A stretch of DNA of 64,000 bases from Istiophorus platypterus (Eukaryota; Chordata; Actinopteri; Istiophoriformes; Istiophoridae). Position 1 is the stretch's first letter. Each line of letters begins with the position of its first letter. The stretch spans positions 4,735,001 to 4,799,000 of the forward strand of contig CM029120.1 of assembly GCA_016859345.1 (NCBI GenBank). The letters are read 5' to 3'. The notes below the pieces were generated by a model that ran no database searches, had not been told where the DNA came from, and was given only the letters and a program-made list of their open reading frames with translations. Both the position numbers and the translations under genes were made by a program. Shown here one piece after another: positions 22,088 through 35,700 of this stretch.

Positions 22088-25000
22088 TTTATTTCAGTGA
22101 TAATTAAGTACCATTTTAGTATAAGTTTCGGGATTACTTGCCGTGTAAGGTCATGTGGGAAAAAAAACAAACCAAACCAAAACAAAACAAAAAGAAAACA
22201 AAAACCAGTGCGAGCAATGAAACATGTTCAACCCCCCCCTCCCCCCAGCTGTTACGTGACGGTGCACAGATAACGACAGAACTACAGAGAAACATTCAAT
22301 TGGAATCGACAATGGAACACAAGTTAAAACCCAGAACAGGGCTGACGACAAAACAAATCAAAACTACAAGCAAAAAAAAGAAAGAAAGAAAGAAAACAAC
22401 TTGTAAAAAGGAACCCGGCCTTATTTTTTGTCTTTTTTTTTTTTTAGTTGCTATACCTGAAGTGAAAATGGGAGATAAGACACTTCTCTCCGAAGAGCTC
22501 GTGAATATAAGTGAAATAAAAGCAGCAGTGAATATACAGCATGGCTTGACATTTAACCTTCAGCTCAGTCAATTTAAATAAAGAATACACCATAAGTGTA
22601 GCAGTCTATCAATGAAATAACTCTCGGGTATTTCTTAATGCCTGTAACATGAGAAATCTGTTATTCCAGTAGAAAGAAAAAAACAACAACAAAAAAACAC
22701 GTCCCTGAATTGACTGAACTGAAAGTAGAAATGGACTCCATTCATGACACACTGAACCACACACATCTCGAGCAGTAAACTGAGGTACAAAGTGTTAAAA
22801 GCATCCTTCCTCTTACATCCAGGACCAAGTCACATCCGTATTTAGACAACTTCATCTTTTCCACCTCAAATCTAAATTCATTTCTCAATAACTTAATTTT
22901 TTTTTTCACATATTTTGGAAAATACACCTTCTACAGCTTCTGGCAGTGAGTTAGTTGAAAACACTGATGTCTAAAATGCTGCGTTCAGGTCGTTTCATTT
23001 AAAACGCAGCGGCCGAGCAACAAAAAACAAAAAAACCAAAAAAACAAAAATTCACACGGCCACAATTTATGGTGCTGTAAAGGGATTAGAGTGGTAGCAG
23101 TACTCTTTCCCAACTCTCCGCAGGAAAAGTGTATTCATGGCATGTGTATGGACATTTTTTTTAAACCATAAGAGCAGATATTCACCTTTAGTTTTTCCCT
23201 CATAGCTCACTAGAGGAGAAGCACTGCCTTGTCCACGTGAAACATATTTTGGCATCTGACTGCTCGACACAGGGCGGCGCCGTTGCGTAAATAAGAAAGG
23301 AGAATCTTCATAAAGGCTGGTTATGCATAGTAGGATACGCTTATGTCTATCTATTGATTTACACCACAGCACAATACTATCTATTCTGCAGTCAGCCAGT
23401 CAGTATATGTTCTGTAACCAGCTTACTTTAAAGGTGTAACATACCCACACATGATCTTGGCTCTTACAGCAGCTGTACGATGCCGGTTGCAAACACAAAG
23501 CATCAACAGTGGTTAAACAGTCAAAGCGATATGTTCACTAGGAGAAGTTTAAAAAAAAACGGAAAAAGTGAGAAATTGGATGAGATGAGGGGAGGAGAAA
23601 CAAATGGTGATATAAATCGAAACCATCTTCAAAATCCAACAGAAATGAGGTACGGGGCCGGAAAAACGAGTTGAGTGCTTCTCGGCAAACAATCCCATAA
23701 ACATCGAAGCAACAATGCCGAAAATTCTCAAACACTGCTGCCAGCCAGAAAAGGTCAATGAGGCTGGCGGTTTACTTTTCTACATTTTTCTCATTATGAA
23801 CAAATCTGTGTCGCCTCTGTGCATCCAAGCACTGGTGCCACAGAGCAGCACTGTTGTCAGAAAACTATTAAAAACACATCGATGAGTCAATCCGTTGCAC
23901 TCACTAATATTTTCCTTCATCACTATGGGTACATTGTTTTTTTTGACTCAACCCATCGTGCACCGTCCTGTGTATCAATCCGCTGTCAAGAGTAGTCCCC
24001 AACAACTTCAGTATTTACTCCTGTTTGAGTTACGTTTGCTAAAAACTACAGCTGTGTTAGGAAATTACTTAAACTTTTTTTGTTTTGCTTTTTTAAGAAA
24101 ATTAACTTATGTATTTATGAGCTGTTTTTTTTACATCCTCAGAGGGAACCAATGGGCTTTGTCTGAGTGCCACAGACAAGGTAGGGAGGTCAGAAAGTAC
24201 TGAGGGACCGGCAAACTTTCTGTAAACCAAAAATATAGAGTAATGCCAGCCTTATCCTTTAGGAAAAAGTTGTGTTACTGTGACTGTTTTCCTTGTAAAT
24301 CTTGCAATCCTTGTGTGTAAATAAAGTAGCTCTTGAAAATGTCAGGGTGGGATGCTTTGGAAACTGAGATAGTAACAGCAGAAGTTTCTACTCACAGGCT
24401 TTAGATTAAAAAACAAAAAACAAACACAAAAACAAAAAAGCACATATCATGGAAGGAAAATGAGAACCAATTCCAATGTAACTAGTCCAAACTCTGCCTA
24501 ATCAATGGCAGAAAAATCGACCGTATGCTCAAATGTATCAAACCCGTGCTATGAGTAGTGCTGACATTATTACACCAATAAAACCACTAAAAAACTTTTT
24601 TTTTTAAGACTATGAAGGTGAAAACAGGGTAGGGATGGGAGAAAAAAAGTACAAGGGGAGGTAAGAAGCAGTGAAGCCACTGTCCATGTGTGTAGGAGAA
24701 AGGCGTTGATGATGAGGACCTGTAAAGTCGGGGATTGGGGGGGGGGTCAAAATGTTCAGATTGTATGAGCAGAGAAGCAGCACCTGTTAGAAAAAAGGCA
24801 TGAGCATAGAGCAGAGTGTAACTGAGAGCGGCGGGATCCGCGGTGAAGGACGCCGAGTCAGGACGATCGACGGCAGCACAGACGACGGACAGCGGGCGCC
24901 CGTTCCTTGATAGATGGGTCAACATGTCCGTTTGCATCTTTAGTGTTTTTTTTGATCCCGAGACAGCGACACCTAGCTGCGCCAAGTCTCGAAATGGGTC

Positions 25001-26010
25001 AAAGTTTTCTACTGCTTTAGAGGCTGAAGTTAATCTTTAGTATGAAAAAAGGAGCCATGAATGACCTGCAGAGGTTTTGTTTTTTTTTTTGACTGACGCC
25101 ATGTTGCATCTCTTGATTTAACGATCAAGAGTTTCAAGGGTTTGGACTTCACATCCTCTCCTTGGTGTGGGTAAAAAGTCTAGTTTTCAAAGCCCAACTG
25201 CCCTTTTTTTTGTTGTGTTGCCTCATAGTCTTTTTTTCTATGTTAAGGGTCAGACAGGCTGTACGTTTCCAACCACTGCTGCAGCCCAGTCGGGAGGGGG
25301 GCACAGACAAGGTCTCCCGAATCTTCTCCTTCTTCAGTTTTTTTTTTTTTTTTCAAAACAAACTCAGTCTGCTCCACAGCTGCAGACCTGGGTCTAGAAG
25401 CGCTTAAGTCTCGTTAGTTTAGGTCGACTTAAACCCCGCTAGATGCCAGATGGGAGGATTGGGGGTGGGGGGTAATCAAAGACTGACTGGCTGAGGGTTC
25501 AGAAAATTCACAATATTCTCATAAGTATTTAAAGTCAACCTTGGCCTCCAAAAAATGCAGAATTTTAGACCATGTGTCCTACTATTTTAAATATCTGCAT
25601 GCATAAACTCTGCCCATCTGGTCCACTCAGCACCTTAAAACAAACGCTAGGTATGTTATTTAGGGCTCTTTCATTTTTTTAAAATGTAATTTCCTCTGAT
25701 GGTTTTGATATAATTTATGCTAACTGATACTAAAGAGACCATATCACTGTAGATAAATACTAGTTTTGCTTAGCAAATATCTGCATGTATTATATGACAA
25801 GGGTCTAAAATCATAGAAAATATTTAGTTGTACAAACAAGGGGCAGTGCAATATTCTTATTGATTTTTGCAACTATCAAAGTAAGAAAACCTGGAAAACA
25901 CCAAATGCTTCTTCAGTGTCTTTCCAGACTTTCCAGGTCTATGCAGGAATCCTGATTAGTACTTCTCTACCCAGGTCTGCAGTTTGCCAGCCTTTTGACA
26001 GCACCGGGCG
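22088..26010 (-). other. dcaf10: Probable long 3' untranslated region of dcaf10
   Basis: No coding exon is visible on either strand between the dcaf10 stop (26011) and cpxm1. On the minus strand the first clear AATAAA beyond a long unique stretch is at 22093-22088. If it is used, the 3' UTR would be about 3.9 kb and end about 1.1 kb from the cpxm1 3' end. It holds many homopolymer and A/C-rich tracts (for example 22160-22205 and 24410-24440) but no repeat family I recognise. Earlier cleavage is equally possible. Confidence 0.35.
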
Positions 26011-29000
26011 CTAGAACTTGGGCTGGTAAAGGGCCACGCGTCCACTGAGGCAGCCTGAGGCCAGCTGGCAGTGCGTCGGGGAGAACTTGGTGGTGAGCAC
26101 CACGTCGCTGTGCGAGTAGATGGAGCGGATCTCCCTGAGGCAGCTGGTCTGGACGGGCAGGCAGTCGGCCAGCTCGCCGCAGCGCTCATCGAAGGCCAGC
26201 AGGCGGACGCCGTAGCCATACGGCGAGCAGATGAGCCGCCCGTCAGGGCTGAAGCACAGCTCCTTGATGTAGCCCCGCCCGACGTTGGCTTCCTCGATGT
26301 AGTGGGTGAGGCGGAGGGAGCAGCGCGGGGAGGCGTGCGGGCGGGTGGGCGCTCCCTCCTGGAACTCATACACACATGTCCACTGGAAAGAGAAAGATAG
26401 AAAAAAAGATGGAGGAGCATGTAGAGGATGTAGTCAGTGTCAAATCAGGTTATGAAAGCATTACGACATCACGATACCATCATCGCTCGAAAGACACTTG
26501 ACTTTGGTCTGGGAACCGCGGTGATAACAAACAGCCATCAGTGAGTTTGTTTGTGATGAGAACATCATATCACATAATCATCCAACAGCAGCACTGCACT
26601 GAAGGCAAATGGCAAATAAATTGCATTCAAAAATGGTTGAATTAACCCTAATAAAGACCATTTTGTTTAGAAAAGCAAAAGTCTCATTAATTTCTGCACC
26701 TGATCTTTGAGTGAGCAGGGCATGAAACGAATCCTTAGCCCAAGTATTGGAACCCGTCCAATAATTAAAAGCTGGTGTTGAATATCTGATCAGATTTGTG
26801 TCTTGTGTACGTCTTTGTGATCAGATCATTTCTGATTTAAGATAAAAATTTTGCCCTTTTTAAACTTTAATTTTATTTAGGCAAAGGTCTCGTAGAACTG
26901 CTTGTGTTTTAACAACATTTAACATGAGACCTTTAGTTTCTTTTGAGTTGTATAAATAAAAGATGTTTCGTTTAGGTTTTTTTCTCTATGAGCATTCCTC
27001 TTTTTCCATGAGTATGTTTTTCGTTATCACGAAATAGACTTTTGATGCGGTTTGCTAATAAGTTCCAAGTGATGGAATGTACTTCCTACAGAACACCAAC
27101 AGAGGTCAACAGAGGTCATAGATGCCATATTACACCCAGATGCATAAAGGGTATCTCAACTCTCTTTCAGATCTATAAAAATAAAGAGAGATGTATGCTG
27201 CACCGGGGTTTAACAAAATAAAATTGAAGAATATATCTTTAAAGGCAGCTTTTCAGATAAAAACCGAATTTGCAGCCGAATGTTTCTCACCTCCTGGTCG
27301 TCCATGTTGCTGGAGCAGCGGATCAGTGTGGCCCAGCCTTTCGGATGAAGCTGCAGAGAGGTGATGCAGTTCCCTCGGTCCCTCTCTCCTGGGATCTCTG
27401 GAGTCAAAACCTCCAGACTATTCCGGGGTGAAAGACCTGCTTAAAAAAAAAAAAAAAAGGTTTTTTAGATTATTTTATAGTCTAGAAACCTCATCAGTTA
27501 TCCATTCAGTTTTATACCACGATGGACTGACCTTCCCTATGAGGGTGGATCTTGCTGGAGTCATTTCCCAGGCGAGGCGTTCCAGCTGACCTGAACGCTG
27601 ATGTTCCGCCATCTGCAGAGTCACACCAGGGTCAAAGGTCATTTTCTTTCAAATGGAAACAGCGATGTTTCTGATCAATTCAATATTTAGTCGACAAAAC
27701 ATCAATAAGTTAACATAAAAGAAGATGACGCCTTTAGACAGCTGACTTAAATTGCACAACAGCTAAAATACCCAAACATCAAAATTATATCAAATGGATA
27801 AAAATCAATTCTTTGCATTTATCAAACTGTAATCAGCATTTTTTTTTTTTTATTTACCTGATTAAAAGACTAAAAACAACTACTCAACCTTCAGAACACC
27901 TGATTATTTTTATTTCTTATTCAACTAATTGACTGATCAGTCACTTTTTTTGCAATAGAGCAAAAGGTTTTAATAAATGTAAAAAGTAGAAAAAGTAAAC
28001 CAAAAAGAAAACAAAGAAATTGAGGGACAAGGCATAAAATATCTGGGAATTTTTCAGCAATAAAAAAAAATTAAGTACAATTGGGCATATCATTTTTTCT
28101 GAATTGCAAACGGAGACTGTGGTCTGACCTGAGCTGAGGGGGGTCCGCCTTGCTCGCAGCATGCGGTAGCTGCCCACCTCAAGGGACTGGGTGAGGTCAA
28201 GGTCGTGGAGGATGAGCAGGTACCCCGAGGAAGTGGAGATGAGCATCTTGGAGCAGTCGGGCGTCAGACGCATCCTCATCAGGTAGCGGGTGTGGAAGAA
28301 CTTTTTGTGGGGGCAGCCATCCTCTGTAAACCTGCAGAGTAAGAAGCAATTAGACAAGGCTCCTCAGGCAGGATTCTTACCTAAGGATGCAGATACCGAT
28401 TGGAAAGGTTTGGTCACTTTCAGATGTAATGTGGGGAGTCCCTGTTCAACGACAAGCAGGTTCTGGACCAAAAAAAACCCAAACAAACAAAAAACTGTGA
28501 AATTATTCATCTTGATTTTTCAGAAACTTTAGAATCATCAACTTGGGGTAGTCCTTCAGGAGAAAATTAAGTTTTCAGGGTTGAATTATAGCCAAAAAAC
28601 CCATATAGCCACCTTATAAGTTGCAAAGTTACAGGTTTTATTTGACAAAAGAGACTGATAAAAAAATCTGTGATATATTGGTTGGACTTTTATGTGCAGC
28701 TGCTGGTGCAGCATGATGTCACCGCTAAATCAAGCCTTTCTCCAGGTGAGAAAACTGATGGTATTCTGACACAGAAAATATGAGAAAAAAATTACTTTTC
28801 CGCATTTTGCTGCTGGTATTAGTGTTTAAAAAAAAGAGGACTAGTGGATTGACAGAAAATGAACTGAAATTACACATGATAATCAATCATCTTGATAGTC
28901 AATTAATGAATGTATCCTTACATCATAAAATCAACATAATGTATACATCATAATTCCTCATTCATCATATATATATCCATCATATCTATATAAAAAAAGG

Positions 29001-30873
29001 GTGAAAAGAACAGAGACACAATTGTCATGTTCACCTTTAAATATTCCAAACTCTCTCATATTTTACAGTGTACATATTACAAATAATGGCCTACCTGTTA
29101 GTGTCCCATGTGATGACGTTACCGTCGAAGCCAGATGTGACAAGGAGACGCGTGTTGGTGTCGTACTCGATGTTCTTCACCCAGCTGGCATGGCCGTGCA
29201 AGGAGCAAACCTTTGAATTCAGCTTACGGAGGTCCCACAATGCAATTGTGGTGTCGTCAGAGCAGGTGGCAAAGAGGCGATTGTCCAAGAACCTGTAGGG
29301 CACGGATGGCCAAAGACAAAATATTACTTTACATTCTCAGCTGACGTGAAACTGACAGTTTTTACTGGCCTCCATCACTGGAGAATATTGATTTAAAAAG
29401 CATCGTGTTTCCGTCCCGAAGCCCGAAAGCACCTTATGTTGTTGACACAGTCCTCATGGGCCTCTGTCAGGGTTTTGATGTGTTTGGACGAGATGGGATC
29501 GAACAGCAGGACCTCAGTCTGTTCGCAGGCCACAGTCAGGACAGACCTGTGGGGAGCAGACACACAAATTTGAAGACAATCATAAACATACAAGAGGAGG
29601 AAAGAGTCGATCTCTTTGGCTGCGTAAAAGAAAAGATATGGATTGTCTTCAATTTGTGGACAGACTGGAAACCATTCTTTGATCGATGACACTGTTTGGA
29701 TCAAGATCATTGACGTGTGATTAAATGAAAAGATAATTTAATATAATGACACCCTGCTCACCAGATGATAAAACAAATGCCCTAGATGAGGAACTTTATC
29801 AGCATATAAAATACCTCTCTGAAAACTGTGACAACTGTCGATTTCGTTGTTATACACCACTGCATCCCTGACTGTGGTGCAAAAGCAATTATGACAATAA
29901 GATTAATAAAACTGGGCCATAAAATGAGATCAATTCCCTCATTTGAGTGCAAAGATGTGAGAGGTCAAAACGGCGAGCAGGTTCAGGATGTTTTTATTGC
30001 CTGCAAAATTGAAACCTCATAGAGACACCTGACTGTGAATGCAGGACAAGTTCTCCTTCCTGCTGTCACATGAACCCACGGGCGCCACTTGGTCCAGACA
30101 GGACACGGCTTGACCCGATTTGGCCGCAGGATTTGTTTTCCCTACAATCTGCTGTCTGGTCACTGAGGCACGGTGTGCGAATTGGCCGTACTTACTGCGG
30201 GTGGCTTTTGCAAAGACTTTCTGTGGTTTTTGGTTGGAGGAATTCAAGAACTTTGCATTGTTGTGTTTTGGTTGTAACATTAACAAACTGGCAATTCAGA
30301 ACTGTAATTTTACAAGTAAAAAAACAAACTTGCTTAAGCCTTTAAACTGCTATTGCTTGCTATTTAAACACAAACAGTGGGGGTTTCCTGGGCATGCAGG
30401 TGAAGTGATATTTGGATGGTAAAGTACAGAGAAATGAAGCACCATTAAGGTGAATTTAATGTTGAAATTCAAGCACTTTCAAGGCCACGTATCCAGACTT
30501 TTCCGGGGAAAACAACATTTCAGTGCACTGTGTCACGTCTCAAAGGTTTTCCAGGAAAGGGGGAACCCCGTGAACACGAAGACGCCTCTAATGTGGTCGC
30601 CAGAAGAAGAAAGAAAGTTTGCCTTACCCGTCCGGGGAGTATTCAAGGTTGAACACCGCGCCGTGGGTCTTAGTGTTCAGGTTGACAGACTCCACAGCCG
30701 GATTCATAGAGCAGTACAAACTGGTCATTGTCCTGAAGTTGTCCCTAGCTGGGTCCACAAACACCCCCCGTCTAATAGTCCTGCTCTGCAGCCAGGAAAA
30801 CAGGTCATTCCCCCGATCGCCGCTCCCCGTTTGCGGCGCGGCGGTCGCTTCGCCGACGCGATTCCGCTCCTCC

Positions 30874-30904
<31 letters not shown>

Positions 30905-31097
30905 GGCAGTCCGCGCTGCGCTCCGGCCGCCCTCCGCTGCTCCTGGGCAGCGAGGACATAACCTCCCGGGGGATGTCATCTTCCTCCCCCGAGTCGTCGA
31001 CGTCGGCGTCCTCCTCTTTGTCGGAGGCGCTGCCGCCGTCTGCCCAGTCCTGCGACTCGTCGGCGTCCTCGCTGGCGCTCCGGTGCTCCGAGCTCAT
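26011..31097 (-). CDS. dcaf10: DDB1- and CUL4-associated factor 10 (WD-repeat substrate receptor), 7 coding exons, 527 aa
   Basis: Exons on the minus strand: 31097-30628, 29546-29433, 29292-29095, 28331-28129, 27612-27532, 27436-27291, 26382-26011; all phases agree. DCAF10 (WDR32) is a receptor of the CUL4-DDB1 ubiquitin ligase. From VFVDPARDNFRTMTSLY onwards the protein follows the vertebrate family almost residue for residue, including HEDCVNNIRFLDNRLFATC, SPRNSLEVLTPE and the end GCLSGRVALYQPKF. The repeat ending TIALWDLRKL contains a WDxR motif of the kind that contacts DDB1. The N terminus (about 1-120) is acidic and low-complexity with a 9-Ala tract, shorter than and unlike the Pro-rich mammalian one. 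The ATG at 31097 is the first after a CpG-rich leader, but an in-frame ATG at 31265 exists. No catalytic residues are expected. Confidence 0.96.
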
Positions 31098-31300
31098 TGT
31101 AGCAGCGTCCGCGCAGCCGTTTGTGTTTCTAGGGCGCAGCGTCTCGGCTCGACGGCGAAAAAGGGGGCTGACTCCGGCCACCCAGCGAACACGAAACCGC
31201 GTCTTCCTCCAGTCCTTTAAGGTGCCATGGCAGTGGATTTTGGCCGCACAGGTTCCATTAGACAAATTATATTTTGTTGGCAGACTCGGCAGCGCCTAAT
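30640..31300. promoter_or_regulatory. dcaf10: CpG-rich dcaf10 promoter and first exon
   Basis: Unlike the AT-rich surroundings, this stretch is dense in CG dinucleotides and spans the first coding exon and the probable transcription start, as for vertebrate CpG-island promoters. It includes a (GCC)9-like run at about 30877-30903 that encodes the poly-Ala tract. Open frames on the plus strand here are antisense by-products of high GC. Confidence 0.65.
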
Positions 31301-31539
31301 AGCCACGCATCAAGCTAACGACCGTTAGCTGATAACTGCCCTGAACAGTGCAGATTTGACCTTCAAAATAAACGCGACAATTCATTTTTCTCAAATAAGA
31401 ATTATGTGTGCGTCTCAAATAAAAACAAAAGATCCTAAATCAAACACTAATTTCATAATAGATCGCGTTTTATTCAACCGCTGCAAGTTAAATTAGGTAG
31501 CAACACACCAATTTCGTCGATTAATATTTAGAGTTTGCG

Positions 31540-31742
31540 GTTCCTGTGCGGAAGTGGCGTGCTGGTTTATTCCGAGTAGCTTGACTGTCTTACCACCAAA
31601 ACAAATGCGAAACAGAATGACGAAGTTCCACTTCCTCTTCCGTTTTCGGAGGCAGCTACATGCCGGTTGCTGCCATCTGCCGGATAAATGCTAAAATTAC
31701 ATTTGCGCACTTCCTTAATCCATCCGGAGAAACGTGAACATG
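31540..31742 (+). promoter_or_regulatory. Possible divergent promoter with a short first exon
   Basis: About 450 bp upstream of dcaf10 lie two ETS-like motifs in opposite orientation (GCGGAAGTGG near 31550; CACTTCCTCTTCCG near 31629), followed by an ATG and a strong donor: ACATGCG then GTGAGTAA at about 31743. This resembles the short first exon of a housekeeping gene read on the plus strand. I found no matching downstream coding exon before hhipl2, so a non-coding divergent transcript is the simplest reading. Confidence 0.3.
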
Positions 31743-33285
31743 CGGTGAGTAATTTAAACAAACTGGTGATAACGTAATGTATTGGCCTCAATCTTAGGAA
31801 GTACAGTCTCATTATGGGTGTGGATTCTAACAACATGCACTGATTGTTTGATAAAGTTATTTTATGTGTGCTGAATAACAAACTTTCCATAATTCTATAA
31901 GTAAAATAAAATCTTGAAAACGTCCCTCCTATTAAGTAATATCATGGATTAGGCGGGAATCGCTTAGGCTTTTATAAATGATTTAATTTACCATCCCTTG
32001 TGCTTTTGGGATAGAGGTTTTATTAATCCTGTACTTTTGTTCTGGTTTCCTCACATTGTATTACAGCTGACATCACCTCTCCCGAAATTAAGACCACTTC
32101 ATTAAGATAATAAACACTGAAATACTTATATAAAACATTAACACTCACGCATGGCCTGAATGACCTGCTAAGGGGCATTAACACCCAGATTTTGTCCACT
32201 CTGTCCAGTTTGTACAGTTTTTTTTCTGTGCTGGAAATTCTGACTGGCAGGAGGTTTTCTCTGTGGTGTTAAATAGCCACAAATTAATTTAGAAATATGC
32301 AAAATACAGGCCTATAACTGACATGATTAAATCCTTGAAATGCGGTCATTCTACAAGACAGGGCCTCAGCAAGATGAAATAATAAATCAGGACCCACCTT
32401 AATTCACTATGGTGGCAGTTACTATTATTTTGATTAGTGCATATTTTATAACACGCTTTCAATTTAATTACACTGGATAACACAATATGAATGATGGTGG
32501 CTGTGTCTGATTGGAAATCCAGCTTTTTTTATTAGGGAAAAGGAGAAAAGAGCGTTCTTTCACACAGCAAATGTCATATTTATAATCAGTGTGGTTATTG
32601 ATTAGACTATCACCTACTGAGCAAATTGATTAACGGGTGAAATTAAAATGTACGTTCTTTCAATGAAGTTACTAAACTATTACTAAACTAAGCAAAGTAC
32701 TGGAGATTTTTTACAGCTGTGTGGCACCAGATGTGCTCTCCTATTCGGACCCCCCCCCCCCCTTATATTCAAATAAGAGTTGACGCGCCGGGGCAATATA
32801 TCTGCGGGATGAAACACAAACATCTCGCTACCCGGAGGCGCCTTTGACATGAATGTGATACGAAATAACAGTTTGCGTTGTGTTGTGCCCACTGATACTT
32901 GCATGCCTCGACACTGTCTTGTGTGTGTATGTGTGTGTGCCCCCTGCATGCGACGGAGAACAAGATCTAAATCTCTTTAACTCCATCTCGAAACAGTTTT
33001 GATGGAATTTCTACCGGTTGACCAAAGGGGAAACAGATCTGGCCACAAGGTGCGTTTTCACCTGGCAGGAGTCAGGTGGCGAGGCTCCGAGTGCTAATGA
33101 GTGTGTGTGCGCGTGTGTGGACGTGTGTGTGTGTGTGTGTGGGGGGGGTCACAAGTCCAGCTTCATATTTTTGCGCAAGCGTAACACAAGCATTCGTCTG
33201 CACAGTTCCGCTCTGGCTCGTAGGATACATAAAGGAGGACAAGCAGGTGAATTCTTTCCAGGGCAGACGGGCACCAGTCCGCGGG
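31743..33285. other. Intergenic region upstream of the hhipl2 relic
   Basis: AT-rich unique sequence. Simple repeats occur as a C-run at about 32750-32761, TG-rich tracts at about 32922-32940, and (TG)n with a G-run at about 33100-33148. No gene or clear promoter element is seen. Confidence 0.5.
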
Positions 33286-34979
33286 ATGCTGCGCTCCATC
33301 CAAGCGGTGCCGGCTGCTCGTTTTTACGCGTGGCCACTGGGCCGAGCGCATCCAAAAAGACCCCGAGCCCTGCCGAGTTCATCCTGATCCTGTCAGCGGT
33401 GTCGCTCGTTCCAGCCCGGTCGGTATCGGCTCATCCCCAGTGCCTGGACTTCGAGCCGCCTTTCAAACCCCCTGGGCACCTTTAGTTCTGCGCGCAGTAC
33501 GAGCAGTTTGGCTGCTGCGATCAGAGAAAGGACAGAGGTACTAGGACATCGTGGACCAGCTGGACGTGGCGGGTTATGAGCTCTGCGGAGACATGTTGAA
33601 GGAAATCATGTGTCAGGTAAATTGATTTTACTTCTCCAAAAATCGGGTTGTGTGCCTTTGAGGGTGTTATTATGCTGAATGAAAACTGGAACCTGACAAA
33701 TTAAAACATTTCTCAGGGGGATTATGAATCAGTTTTGAGGTTTACTGCTGTCTCCGCACCTCTATCAGAAACTTCGTCTCACACAGTGGACCTGTCTTTG
33801 GAACCTAACATCCTAAATCACAGTCTAAACTGTCTATTTGGATCTCATAGTCCACAACTCTCTAGCAGCCTTTTAACTGATTTTAATTGTATCTAATCAA
33901 AGCTGTCATCCACTTATGTCAGACCTACATTTGTAAAGGGTTATCAAAGTCCTAGCATCTTGCAACTTTGATTTAGTTCCTTGTTATTGAATTAACCTTT
34001 GGTTCTCCCCTTATTTTTTTTCTAATTTAAGCCAAACTATAATTAATTGGAGTGAATTGCGGTGAGAAGAGGTGAGGTGTTTTGACAGCTATAAATAATC
34101 CAACGTGTTAAGTATGATTTTATTACCGCAAAAGAGATTGAACTCCTATACTAATAAACCCCAGGTAACAAAAGTTAAGGTGTGCAACCTCTGAGCCACA
34201 AAACACTGAAATTAGATTCCTGTTACTTTGATATGTCTTTAACAGTGGTGTGTATAAGGGAGGGCAGGGGGTCCTATGTCCTTATTGGACAATTTCATGA
34301 TTTGTTTTTTGACCTAAGGCTACAACCAGGTCAGCCCAAGTGTCCCCTTGATATTCATCTGCTTTCCCAACATTGCAGTAAAATGTCTGTGATTATCACT
34401 GCTTTGTAGTTTCTCGTGTTTTTGTCTGGTCCAGGATTGCTCTCCGTACGCCGCTCATCTTTATGATGCAGAGGACCCATACGCACCTGTCAGAGATCTA
34501 CCCGGCCTTTGCTTCGGCTACTGCTCAGAGTTTAACAGCAGATGTCGCCAGGTGGTTAAATATTTAACCAGCAACCAGCTGCTGCAGGACATGTCCACGT
34601 TCTGCAGCATGGTCGACCTGTCTGACCAGGACTACTGCTACCCCAATGTTTTGAAGAGCCAGGACCTCAACAGCAACCTGGGGCAGGTGGTGGAAGACCC
34701 CGGGGGGTGCCTCCAGCTGTGCCTGACCGAGGTGGCCAACAATCTCAGGAACCCAGTCCTGATGCTGCACAGTGGCGACAACACGCACCGCATGTTCACT
34801 GCGTAACAGGTGGGCTTTGTGTGGGTCTACTTGCGCAATGGCAGCCGCCTGGAGCGGCCCTTCCTGGACATGAGAGGGGAGGTGCTGACCACGCCCTGGT
34901 GGGGGGATGAGAGGGGGGAGTGAGAATTGAAGCAGGAAGATGTTCTTCATTGACATACTCATCCAGATGTGATTATATG

Positions 34980-35700
34980 GAGAGTTTTTACATGAGATTC
35001 TTTTACAATATTTTTTTGGACATTTGAATTGTCAGTGTCAAGGTCAAATTTGCATTTTTATATCACTACAAGAGTGGAAGAAGCTGTACTTCCATCCTTC
35101 ACCCCTTACTTTTAACTATTTCAACATTTTACCCATCACTTATACATATTTTAAGTCACCTTTCCACTGCTTTTACTTTTAACTATTTCAGCCATTTATC
35201 TACTGCTTTTAGATAACCTTTTCCTCTTTTATCCATTACTTTAAACAGTAAACAGTTTAAATTGTTTCCAATACATTTGGCCAACTATTCAACCCTTTAG
35301 CCATTACTTTAAGCTAACAATTTAAACTGTTTATCATAACCTACAGCTACTAAACATCAATTAATTCTTAGAAAATTTAGCCGTTACAATTAATATTTGT
35401 ATCAGCATTAACAATTTATACAGTACTTAACTGTAATCATTTTCCCATTATTTTAAGCTAATCTCCTGCAATTGCTTTTAGATAACAATTTATCCTTTTA
35501 GCCGTCTCTGTTATCTTGCTAGTTCAATCATTTATTAGTTAGTTTACTGATTTAAAACTTTATTAAACAGTGAACTATCTATATCCATAATTATCCATTA
35601 CTTTTAAATATTAATTTCCCCTTTTTATCCCTTGCTTTAACAGTTTAGATAATTTCCCATTACATTTAGAAAATTATTTTAGCCATATCCTATTTTTGTT
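34980..35700 (+). repeat. Degenerate AT-rich imperfect repeat replacing hhipl2 exons
   Basis: About 600-700 bp made of loosely repeated phrases such as CTTTTAACTATTTCAACC, ACCCATCACTTATACA, AGCCATTACTTTAAGCTAAC and CCCATTACATTTAG. The unit seems to be a few tens of bases but is too diverged for me to set a period. It sits exactly where the central propeller exons of hhipl2 are missing. Confidence 0.5.

Noticed and set aside
30450..31299. Long plus-strand frames with Ala or Arg runs opposite dcaf10 exon 1
   Set aside because: Antisense by-products of the CpG-rich exon; no homology, and the minus-strand frame is the conserved DCAF10.
33018..33485. 155-codon plus-strand frame as an intact secreted protein
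   Set aside because: Its start runs through a (TG)n tract. Only the end is hhipl2 sequence, and it stops at a premature TAG.
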